From assembly GCA_036674765.1 (NCBI GenBank), contig JARVKI010000021.1:186001-250000 (forward strand): a stretch of DNA of 64,000 nt, written 5' to 3'. This DNA comes from Seiridium cupressi (lineage: Eukaryota; Ascomycota; Sordariomycetes; Amphisphaeriales; Sporocadaceae). Below are positions 11,901 to 22,113 of the stretch, in pieces. Under the pieces are notes generated by a model. It did not search any database, was not told the DNA's origin, and saw only the letters and a program-made list of their open reading frames with translations. Position 1 is the first letter of the stretch. The number at the start of each line of letters is the position of its first letter. A program made the translations under genes and the position numbers.

Positions 11901-14232
11901 ACGGGAGCGCCAAGATTATGGTTCTTTTGCTCTCTCCGGCTTACCGCTTCATGAGTCCCCAGCATCCACTATTTTGCGTTCGTCTACCTATTTCAGTGGG
12001 CATGGCTACAATGTAGCCCATGAGGGTCGGTGCCTTCAGCCAAAGATCCATGCATGTACATCAGCCTCAGGTTGTTTGAATTATTACGAGTCATGTACGG
12101 CCGCTGTCCCGTCTCGGTAGCCATTGCTACACTGAACCTTTGCCAGTGATACCGTTTGCTTATGTGACTCACATATACTCTATATGCAAGCCTTTACAAG
12201 GGGTTTCTGCGGGCTGTCCTCGACTGCGTTCACACGCTGCGCGGCACCTGTAAGTATCTGCAGGTTCCTTCGGCAATTTGGCTGCGATTTGCCCACACTT
12301 CGGCTCAGCTGTGTGGAACGGCCTGAAATATCAAGTACCAAACTCCGAGTGTGTGGGACGCGTACCATGCATCTTCGCCCTCCCTGTCAACGTTGAGGCT
12401 TGACTCTTGACTGGGAGAGTGGTACCTGACCAGGTAGTCTGCATCACGAGCCGCTATTGTGATCCTGCAGGCATGCCAAGACACGTTCCTTTTCGTTGGT
12501 TTCGCTTCACAATCTCTGTTTGGCACTTTGGCACATATTTTTCATGACCTAACCATGGCCAATATCTTGGGGCCAATGTCATTCGTGACCTGTCACTTCT
12601 CCAGCGGTGAGACTGGAGCAATGTCGGCCAAAGATTACGTCTAACACACCGATACGCAGCTGGCCTTGTCCAATATTGAGTATATAGACGCTGTAGACTG
12701 TACAGTGGCGCGTTTCCCACAGATGTAAGGTGATTAATTCATAAAATGGGCCCACAACGTTATTAGGTACAGGTATAGATAACATGTTCACACTTTCGAC
12801 ATTGGACGTGGCCTACGTTGGAACGGCGAAGTGCAACGTAACAGCTATCTGCAGGCGTGCCGGAGAATAATAGCGTGACATTCGGGAACAACCTCGCTTC
12901 CATACTACTGGACCGTGAATGGCTGTATGCTGAACGGTACAGTGTATGCCGACAAAACCTTGTGTGGCTAATATATCGAGCCACTAGATGAGCCTCAGCC
13001 ACTAAACTGTGCAGTTTAGTCGCTACCAAAGCAGGCTCCCATATACAGGCTTCTTTATGAATCTCGATTATATATAAACTAACCATATACTCACTAGTCT
13101 CGGTTCCCCATTCCCCAAGTAGTTGATTACCCTGCAGTAATTTATTTTGGTTAACGTAAGTTGAGATCTCCAGACAAAGAAGCAGCATTATTCAAAATAA
13201 ACACATCGAGTCCCACTCCAATCCCAATAGGCCGCCTGGCCCCTCTGGAGACGAGAGGGGTCAATGCCAAGTAATGCTTAAGTTTACATAGTGTCGCCGT
13301 TACGCGTTCGATATAGGGTTAATTCTAAGTCTATCGACAACCTTTCCCATTACAGACCTCGAGTAGTCGATCCGGAATGAGCCGGCCTTCGAAATTGCGG
13401 CTCATTATGCATAAAATCCGCGTCTTCCGCTTGGTTGAGCGCAGAAGGTGGAAAAATACACGGAATATTGCCCCCAACGTTTGCCTGCCAATCAATATAT
13501 AGCCTGGCCGCGCAATCACTTGTCCGGAATAGGCAACATAGCCGACCCGACCCTGTGCGCGCCTCAGCAGCTGTTCCGTAGCCAAGCGCGCGCTCCGGGC
13601 GTGAATCTCTTTGTTCGCCGAAGTTTCCATAGAACCCGCAGCGTAAGATCTATATTTACAGCGACCATGGGTGCTGACATCAAACCCTCGCATGCCAAGA
13701 GTCCCCGTAGGTAAGCGAGAAGCTGTGGCTTTCGAGCCACATGGCTAGACCACCGAAGCTTACGTTCTTCCGCCGCCCCCACGCTTCCATATACCGCAAA
13801 GTTCCGTGGCAAATCAGATAGTAATGCAGTGATGGAAATACTCTTTACGCGAGTTTCTCCGAGTATCAAGTCGCGCACCCGCCCGAACTCGGCGCGATAG
13901 GCGCAACATAAAGGACCATTGAACAAGGTATTGCCAAGCATGCCATACGTCGCTTAGTTTGTGCTCCCTGTAGCTAAATGACACAACACAACAACCATGA
14001 TGTCGATAAGCTGGCACGCCAATGCTCCAACTCATATGTGTAGACTGATTGCAAGGACAATGCCGAACGGCGGTTTGCTCCCCTTAGTCTACACAACCGC
14101 TCTGGTCTGCATGGCGAGGTCTATGACCGCCTGTTGTAGCTCGTATTAGATACCTTCCAAGCGCCTTAGCCACAACTAGGTTCAGAAACCATCCAAGCTC
14201 CCTGCCCCGGTTCCGTGCCTGACGATCGCCAA
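8925..14232. other. 5.3-kb gene-free stretch
   Basis: No gene can be supported. The open frames present are short, lack family signatures and overlap one another on both strands. Two weak possibilities on the minus strand are a 34-codon frame at 9976-9875 whose start resembles a signal peptide, and a 97-codon frame at 9627-9334 with one hydrophobic segment. Neither joins convincingly to further exons. The part next to 8925 is the laccase promoter. Confidence 0.4.
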
Positions 14233-15314
14233 TCAGCTGGAAGCAAGTCTTGTCTTGCTCCAGTACTTGTCGCTCTCCTCCATGACCACCTTGCCCTCGG
14301 CTTCCAAAGGGCCGATGACCTCGACATCTTTCTGCGGACATCCCTTGAGAAATTCCTTCGTATGCCAGTCCACTGCATCAAGCGGTCAGCTTATATGATC
14401 CAATGAAGAAAACTCCATCGACGGTCAATAGATTGCGACTCGGCTCGCGGGCCGTATCCTCTCGCCAAATCTCGGCTATGCAGTCCACATAACAACTGAG
14501 ACTCTCGGCACAAGCACAACAGTCAGATTACCTCCACCAGATTAGACCCTTACGGTCTGGCTAAGAAATATACCTCAAAGGCAACTTCGGCCGCCTGTTA
14601 CTAGCGACAACAGTTTTTCCACGAGTTGCAATACTCGGTTTTTGTGGGAAAGACCATGGATGAGAAAAATGACTCACTCGTAAAGTTTTCCTTGTTCCCT
14701 GGACCTGTCAGCTCGTACAACTGATCGTTTGTTCCTGCAAACACGATGCGTCCAATATGCGCCCACTATTGCCTTGTTAGCAATTTGAGCATATGATTCT
14801 CGAGCCTACGACCGCAACGTCTTTCTGTTGCGCTCGCCGCGGTTCGCAAAGCAATACCAAGCCAGCCCTCTCCATGCATCAAAGGAATATGCGCGATGGA
14901 GCGCTACCTCAACGGTCGTCCCCGTTTCCGATTCTTATGGCATTGCATGGGAAAGAGAATGCTCATTGAACTTACGTAGATAGTAGCTGTGCACATTCCG
15001 CAAGGCTCCCACGTGCTGACCAGCGTGCACTGCCACAGGAATTCTTTGGTATAGTGCGTATACGCAAGTCTTGCCAGCGAGCTCTCCGCATGGTTGACCT
15101 GGTCGATGCTCTGGTGCGTCAGGAGCACGGTCTCGTTGTCCGGGCCTAGGAGTACGGCAGCAAAGGGACGCTTGCCAAATGTTACGGCTCTCCTCTGGAC
15201 CACCAGGGCAGCTTCCACACCCGATTTAAGCTGTTCTGGCGTTATGGGCTTGCGCTCCGGGAATAGGTGTGGAACCAGGGTTGCGGCGGTGCCGGCGTTC
15301 AAGGTCGATGCCAT
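14233..15314 (-). CDS. Zinc-dependent nucleoside/nucleobase deaminase (CDA fold)
   Basis: Member of the cytidine/deoxycytidylate deaminase superfamily, hydrolytic deamination of a base or nucleoside (guanine, cytosine or a related ring cannot be distinguished here). Three exons: 15314-14976, 14765-14678, 14372-14233; 188 aa. Zinc motifs: HAE at residues 75-77 (His ligand, Glu proton shuttle) and PCGMC at 104-108 (two Cys ligands) after TWE. Exon 2 gives WAHIGRIVFAGTNDQLYELT, the usual strand after the PCxxC helix. Exon 3 gives CPQKDVEVIGPL, the C-terminal family segment. The two introns are long for this window (210 and 305 nt), so a small missed exon in the second cannot be excluded, though the frame is continuous without one. 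Neighbours are the laccase and the agmatinase on the same strand, consistent with nitrogen salvage (inference). Confidence 0.85.
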
Positions 15315-17479
15315 TTCTGCGTTGCCTAGGCGACCTTTTTGGGTGAGTTGATCAGATAAGTCTAGACTGTATTGCTTGTCTTGTCGCAGCGAGTTGTCTC
15401 GCAAGTGGACGGCTTGATGTTTGTGTCTCTTTCGCCGACCATGATATAGGATGATCGTGACTTGAATCCTCACACTAGTGCGCTATCGGGTATTGATATG
15501 CCGCCAGTCTAGGAGGCCGGCGATCGCCTTCGATAAGAACTCTACCTCGGGCCAGTCCCGAAAAGGCGAGCCCGGCGATAGCGTGCTTACGGCTCACGAC
15601 TCCGACAATAAGTTTTGATTGGAGATGGCTTCTGGCCCTCAGGGACCCGATAGTAAATCTACAGGAGGCAACATAGCATTGGGAGCTCTGCCCCTCCTTG
15701 CGATGACCTGGCCCGTTGCGCGCTGATATGTACAATCTGCAAAATTCCTCTAGTCGCTGTTCAACATGGCTTGGCCCTGAACTACCGAGATAACATTAAA
15801 TTCGACCAACAGCGAAATAGAATTATAGGAGGCGTATTTCTTGCCCAACCCCGGGCAATAGTTGTCACTGCACGGTATTCTGTTTGAAAGTTGAATATAC
15901 ATGTTCGGAGGGAGTGCAGTAAAGCCATCTTCAGTATCATGATTCCAAAATCAATCACGGCCATCTTTCCAGTATGAACGTTGAAGTGTGGTGTCATGTC
16001 TTGCACCGTCTTCCCGTACATACATGTTGGTGATTTGTTTAATGACACTCAGTGCGGGTTAAGTATATAATCTTCCGCCGCATCGCCCACCCCTGACTTG
16101 TATACGGACTTCGAACGGTACCGGAATCTCTCTTTGGTAACACCTTGGTCAATATAGACTTAGACTCCTCTGCAGGAGATAGGGAATTTGGCATCTTGAT
16201 CGCGAAGGTGAAATGAACGAAAGCCCATGACCCCGGTTGAACAGGTGATCTAGCCCAGAAGAGCAAGCTCAGATCGACGGGAAATGGCTATAGCGAGGCA
16301 GATTTGAGTAGGTTCCAAAAATAAATTGATGCCTTTGAGCACTTGTTCGAACCATTCATGGTACGCATCATTGACGAGGTGGAGCTACTATCCAAACGTA
16401 TTGGCTTTCTCAACTCGCCAAGCAATGAATGACTCCAGGCATGCCTAATAGGCTGTGATTCATATTTGTTTGCAAATTTCTGCTCCTTCATGGCATGCCA
16501 GGAAGCTGGAGGACCATGTCGGGTTTCTTGTGATATCTGAGATGTTTTATCGTAATGGACAAACGCCCATACATATCGGATCACCAATATTTGGGATGCA
16601 CACTATTGCTAAGCATAGAACAGTACAGTGGGCTGCATCAAGGTTTTGAATCTGAAGTTATCCGGCCCGCCAGGCTTCAGAGCCATGACAATGATGTCCT
16701 ATGGCAAGTGTTCTGGGAGGATCTTCAAAATTGAGAATCCATGTCTACTGGGACATTTTAAAGTGCCCTCTGATCATCATCAGTCTCCTTACCTTAACAC
16801 AAGGTAGCTTATTCGCTGCAAGCTGTTGACTAGTACACTTGCCCGGTCATTGTGACTGGAATCGATGTTCTTGGGTATGCTACGACATAATAAGGTGATT
16901 TTGTGTGGATACGGAATACAAAGGAACGAAATCAGTTCTCAGGCACATAAGAAGGTCGACCTAGATTATCCAGAGGAGGTCGTGCGGCACCAAACTTTTG
17001 ATTTTGAGATTCTTTTTTTTTCTTTTTCCTGCAGACACGAATGCCCTTCTCCGGAGGAAAGTCGCTGCTTCCGTTCAGAGTGCCAGATCCCATTGAACGA
17101 CTTAGCTGCTAGAAACTCGCTTTGCGCTAGCTGATGAATGTAGTTCAATGAAAGAATGATAAAAGAAATTGACAGAAAGAATGAGAACGAACTACTCTTG
17201 TCGGCGTGGAAATCCTTCAAATCAACACAAGTGTGTGGACGCTTATTTATCGAAGCTCAATATTCATCATGATAAAGTAACCTTTTAGAATTTGGCGTTT
17301 GTGAATTGCCCGAACCACCAAACTTTTCCAACAGACTTACTCCTCACCATCAACTCCGAAGACTATACTCCACCAATTGCTCATACAGCTACACTGGGGA
17401 ATAGTGGCCTGCTGAGATCTGCTCGGACCTCTCATCAATCGTCATCCAACGCCATCTTCATAATTGAACGTGAAGGTAT
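15315..17479. other. Intergenic, nothing recognised
   Basis: About 2.2 kb with only short overlapping open frames and no family signatures. Contains the deaminase promoter and the 3' flank of the agmatinase. A short T-rich run lies near 17012-17028. Confidence 0.45.
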
Positions 17480-18996
17480 TTACAGTTCACCTTCACTACT
17501 ATCCTCGATAACTTTAGTGAGCGGCCCCTTCTTCACCATGATACTCATAATCTCATACAGGGCATCGGCAGCTGCCATTGTAGTGTGCTCCGCATTCGTG
17601 TCGTAGGCAGGCTATATTACACATTAGTCCGATTCCAACGTATGAGAGTACAGACCAATAAACAGTACTTACCGCAACCTCCACGACGTCAGCGCCAATC
17701 AGGTTCAGATCCTCCAAACCCCGAAGAATTGTCCTCAGCTCCCTGGTACTCCAACCGCCTGTTTCCGGGGTTCCAGTCGCAGGGGCGAAAGCTGGGTCAA
17801 GCGTATCGATATCCAGCGACAGGTATACTGGATTCGTCGTACCCACGCGTTCGATGATTTTCTTGATGATACCATCGGTGCCGATAGTGTCAATCTCACG
17901 TGCCTCGACAATCTCGAAACCACAGTAGCCATCGTTTTCATAATCACTGGGACCACTCAGCGTCGTGCGAATGCCGGCGTGGATGTTGGAGTCATTGCGC
18001 AACAAGCCCTCCATAGATGCGTGGTAAAAATAGGTGCCGTGGTTAATGCTAGCAACCTCAGACGGCGATCCGCCGAAGACTTTTGGGCGCCCTATTATCT
18101 GCATGAGGAAAACCACCCAGAAGGAAAATGGTAAGTCATAACTCACAAGTATCGAGATGGCTGTCGAAATGCACGACAGAAACTGGACCGTAAGCCCGGT
18201 TGATTGAGCGAAGCAGAGGTAGGGTGATCGTGTGATCTCCACCCAGGGTGATGACACGGGGTAGCGTCTTTCCCTTCTTGGAGAATCCGGTCTTCTTAGC
18301 ATCTGTCTTGGGAGATCGAGACAAGATATGATAGTGGCCCTCCTCAATTTGTTTCAAAGCCCAGGTATTATCAAAGCTATGCAAGTTAGCCATTGTAACT
18401 CGTTTATATCCACGAAGCAGCAAGGCCTTACGACGTCACCGGAATATCTCCGCAGTCCAGGACCGTTGCCCAGCTGTTGAATGGATTGGTATCAAGTGGC
18501 ACATTGTAGCCTCCACTGCGTCATGTAATCAGCATGTGTTCTTGTAGTTGTCATAATACCGCCACATACTATAAGTTCAATCGACGTGATCCCTGGCGGA
18601 TACCAGAAGGCCCAAATCTAGCACCAGGTCTGTATGATGTACCAGTATCGAAGGGGGCACCTGAGTAAGTTAATACTCGATGTCTCATTGGATTTTGTGC
18701 TCACTAACCAATAAAGGCAATGTCATACTGGGCATCTCGCTGGCTCAGGCAGGGCTGATATGGCAGGCGGCCGAAGGTAGAGATACCAGAAAAGACGGAG
18801 TCAGCCTAGGACTTCAGTTAGGGTTCCATCACAAAGCATTGGTTGACAGGTGATCTGAACGAACCTGCGTGCCACCATCACCAGGCAGATTGTTATACCA
18901 GAGAGACTCATGCGGACCCGAGAGAGATTTTTGATCATGATCTCCATGAGCAGCAGCTACGGCTGCGAAGCCGAGTGCTAGAATTGAAGCGAACAT
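17480..18996 (-). CDS. Agmatinase-type ureohydrolase with signal peptide
   Basis: Manganese ureohydrolase of the arginase/agmatinase family; the agmatinase reaction is agmatine to putrescine plus urea. Seven exons: 18996-18865, 18805-18709, 18660-18570, 18515-18432, 18376-18147, 18091-17673, 17611-17480; 394 aa. Metal motifs: GGDHT (about 180-184), DSHLD (206-210), and the SLDIDTLDP segment in exon 6. [18 protein letters not shown] near residue 90 is the agmatinase substrate-loop signature. The N-terminus [16 protein letters not shown] followed by HGDHD is a clear secretory signal, so the enzyme probably enters the secretory pathway, unlike bacterial SpeB; signal-bearing homologues are known in moulds. 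All introns are 48-61 nt with GT/AG ends. Guanidinobutyrase or another ureohydrolase specificity is possible. Confidence 0.93.
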
Positions 18997-20990
18997 TTCT
19001 TCCTTCTTTTTATACCAATGAACTTTAAGTCCTTGGGTAACCTATAGAGAAGTCCGAGTAGGCAACGAAGCAGACACACGCTTCGTATTTAAGAGAGAAA
19101 AATATCGAGTTGGGGCCAAGGTCTGCCGGTTCTTCAACATGATAGGCAAAGCCATGGCTCCGATTCTGCATCAGAGGACGTGGGTCATGCCTTACTGCGA
19201 GCTTATCGTCGACGGAGTAATGGGTCAAAGCCAGCTCTCAGCGAGCTCATTCGCCTGGTGGCTCCGGCATCGATGCTGGTTATGCATTGCAGAGATGTCA
19301 TGAAGCTCGTTACTGTTATGTAACCGGAGCCTCTTTGGTAGAGATGACATAGCTCACGCAGTGCGGGGCAGATGAGAGATAAAGCTTCTTTTGTTCAACG
19401 TGCAAGCGAGTCCTAACTGCATTCCGCATGGGCTCCGAGGGCAGTCTGCAGATCCAACGCCCTTCCCAACGGCTCTACCGATGCAAGAAGCTGAACATCG
19501 GCGGTCAAGTAGGCGCTGTGGGCCTGCGTGAGCCTGCAAATGCCGGAAGTCCAGCAACCGCAGCGAGCTTCTACTCCATATCCTGGATAGACTTAACAGT
19601 ATAGGCTTGGGTGAGACAGTTCAATGTGGGGTAGCTCCAGGGGTGGAATAGTATCCATGACGAGCACTGATAAGAAATGCCGGACGGAGTAATGTGATGC
19701 ACAACCGTCGCCATGTGAACCCAGAAATTACTGGTATCTGTATGCAAAATCACCAAATAATGCAGTGTGATATAAGCATCAAATGTTACAGATGTACGAC
19801 AGGCAACGAATAAGTAGCATCTCCTATCACCTAGGGAGAGGGAAAGCTCGACTATACGGTCGGTCTCCAAGGCTTCACAAACATCCGGACAACTAGGGAG
19901 AAACTCCGCGGGGTCGACGGCTAGGGTCCCGCTAGACAGCGCAACGCACCATAGATGCCTCCCAAGGGGAGGAATATCCCAAGAGAAGACACCACAATGT
20001 ATGAAATAAGACAGTCTCCGGGCTGAACCAACTAATACACAAGGTATCACGGGTCCTGTGCTGTGACCACACCCCAAAGGAAGCATAATTCATAGAATTT
20101 GAAGCGATGTGTGTGAATCCACCCAATTCTGAAACGTCAATCGCGTCCAGGTTTTTATGACCCGTGTCTCTTGGCTTATGAATGCCCGGCAGCCGGGGTA
20201 GTTGCCGTAACCTTCCCGCAGACTGTTGGCATAAGAATGCGTTCTGGAAGTGTTCTAGAGACTCGCGATCTCTCTGCCTCAGGCGTGCAACCTGACGTCT
20301 CATTGGCCTCGAGGGGTTCCAAGGCTGGACCAGGGTGTGGCACGTGCTAGCCATCGGACCATGGATCATGATGATGGATGCCATGCTCTGAACAAGCTAG
20401 GCCCGGGGCCTTCGGGAAGTTCTCGTGGGATACCCCAAGGACCACTTCGACAGTATGCTAACGTTAGACCGCGAGGCTTGAGTGCTTGGCTGTGCTATTG
20501 CGTCAGAGTTTGGGATTTGATTTAACTAGTATTTGATTTTCCTACAATATGGAGCAGAGTGGGTGTTCTGCTGAGTGCAGCCTCAACAACGGCTGGCTGA
20601 ATGCAATTAGATTTGCCATCGACTCGGATTCTTCACATATCTGAACGCACCGGTAGCAGGTCTCTGCCGGTTCAGATTCTGCGGCCGTCGACCTCCTTTT
20701 TCTGGGTGCTAGCCCCCTCCATTGTTGCAATTGCAGGCTCAAGCTGGTTCTTGGAGCCGGCGAAGCGCATTGTGCGGACTAGTTGCGTTACGACGCGCCC
20801 TCTGATTCGTCACGTCGAGCTGCAGACTGCAGGTCTGGCAAGATGGAAGGACGGTTTTGCGCTGCTGGAGACGCTGATTTGTCCTTGTGACATAGGCCAT
20901 CCTGCAACAACTGTCACCATCGACTCGTAATGGGCAAGACTCGTGGAGCACAATGGCGGCAGAGTCTGCCATGATGCTAGCCGACCCGAG

Positions 20991-21004
20991 TGTGTGTGTG
21001 TGTG
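20991..21004. repeat. TG dinucleotide microsatellite
   Basis: Seven TG units followed directly by a short CG run (21005-21009). Non-coding context. Confidence 0.8.
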
Positions 21005-21379
21005 CGCGCACTTTGCAGCTTTCCCTCCGTGGACAGCCCGTCTCGGTGATCCGGATACGCTACACCTCTGCTTTGTGCCATGATGATTATGGCTGCGCAT
21101 GGATTTTCATAACCTTGTCTGTCGGCATGGGCCGTGAGCGCTGGGAGAATGTAATGCACAGCGCATCATAGGTATTCAGACAAGCAAGCACGGCCGGATT
21201 GAGGCTGTCGCCAAGCGGCCGAGTGAAGCAATGCGCACTAAGCTGCAAGTATCTCAGTAGCCCTGTCTCCTCGACGTATCCGTCCGTCCTTGTGTTCCGC
21301 GAACAGGCTGCTGACGTGCCCACCTCCGACGTTTTTGGTCAATGAGCTCTTCTTCTCCGGCTCTAGGTCCCAAGAAACC

Positions 21380-21430
21380 CCCCATGCTGCTACCCATGCT
21401 CCCATTGCTACCCATGCGGCCCATGGAACC
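21380..21430. repeat. Degenerate CCCATG-based minisatellite
   Basis: Four or five imperfect copies built on CCCATGC(TGCTA). Read on the minus strand it would encode Gly-Ser-Met-Gly repeats, but no supported gene covers it. Confidence 0.55.
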
Positions 21431-22074
21431 CCCCAACCACTTGCCCACTCGAGCAGGGAAGAGGATCGTCCATCTTGCGCCCCGGGAAAAACCAATCTGG
21501 CTGACGTTGCTTCCTCTGCTTCTTGACTCGGTGCTTTGAGCGGTATCTATTCGCAGCCGCCGCCAGAAAAGAACCTTCAAGCCAATCGTCTACACTTTCG
21601 GCACCGCCCGTCCTCCACTTGAAACTGGCGCACGACGAGTAAAAATATCAATGCAGTGAGCGTCTCCGTCGCCAGAGCTGTGCCATCGCGTTTCGGTTGC
21701 GTGGAGCAAGAGAAGGACCCAAGCCTGCAGCTAAAGATGCACTCTGGGTGATGTGGTGCGAATTTCGACACTGGATTTTCCTGTTCTAAATACGTGTATC
21801 TTCCAATACCTGCTCTTGTTCCTGGATTCGCGTCTTGGATCATCCCCGGCTGGATGCCCATCGCCATCTATTCGAGCACAGGAAACGCCTGCGGCCGGGC
21901 CAAAGATAGCGCCCTTTTGTGACGCAAGCTTCGTCCTCGCCCTCCACATCGACCACTTTGCGATCCCAAATTCTGGAAATTTTGATTGTACAGCACAGCA
22001 CAACACAACGCAACACATGCCCGCTCGGCAATCTTAACAGTGCTACGACGGATTTGATTCGATCTCGGACTGCC

Positions 22075-22113
22075 ATGATGCGAACGGCGGACGGGTGGAG
22101 CAGCACTGTATGA
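22075..22113 (+). promoter_or_regulatory. Upstream ORF before the Ser-rich gene
   Basis: ATG ATG in a good context (GCC before it) opens a 12-codon frame ending in TGA. The stop overlaps the first in-frame ATG of the main frame as ATGA at 22110-22113. This geometry could allow termination-reinitiation or repress translation. Whether it lies in the mRNA depends on the unknown transcription start. Confidence 0.35.

Larger units (their letters stand above)
18997..22074. other. 3.1-kb intergenic region, nothing recognised except simple repeats
   Basis: Divergent promoter space between the agmatinase and the Ser-rich gene. Open frames up to about 170 codons exist but show no family signature, overlap each other and are not supported. 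Simple repeats at 20991-21004 and about 21380-21430 are listed separately. Confidence 0.45.

Noticed and set aside
12763..13941. Minus-strand frames of 141, 120 and 125 codons
   Set aside because: No signal, domain or splice linkage that would join them into one protein; length is within chance for this composition.
19571..20384. Minus-strand frames of 171 and 150 codons
   Set aside because: They overlap in different frames and show no family signature.
21254..21580. Minus-strand frame with Gly-Ser-Met-Gly repeats
   Set aside because: The pattern comes from a short DNA minisatellite; no start context, partner exon or homology is visible.
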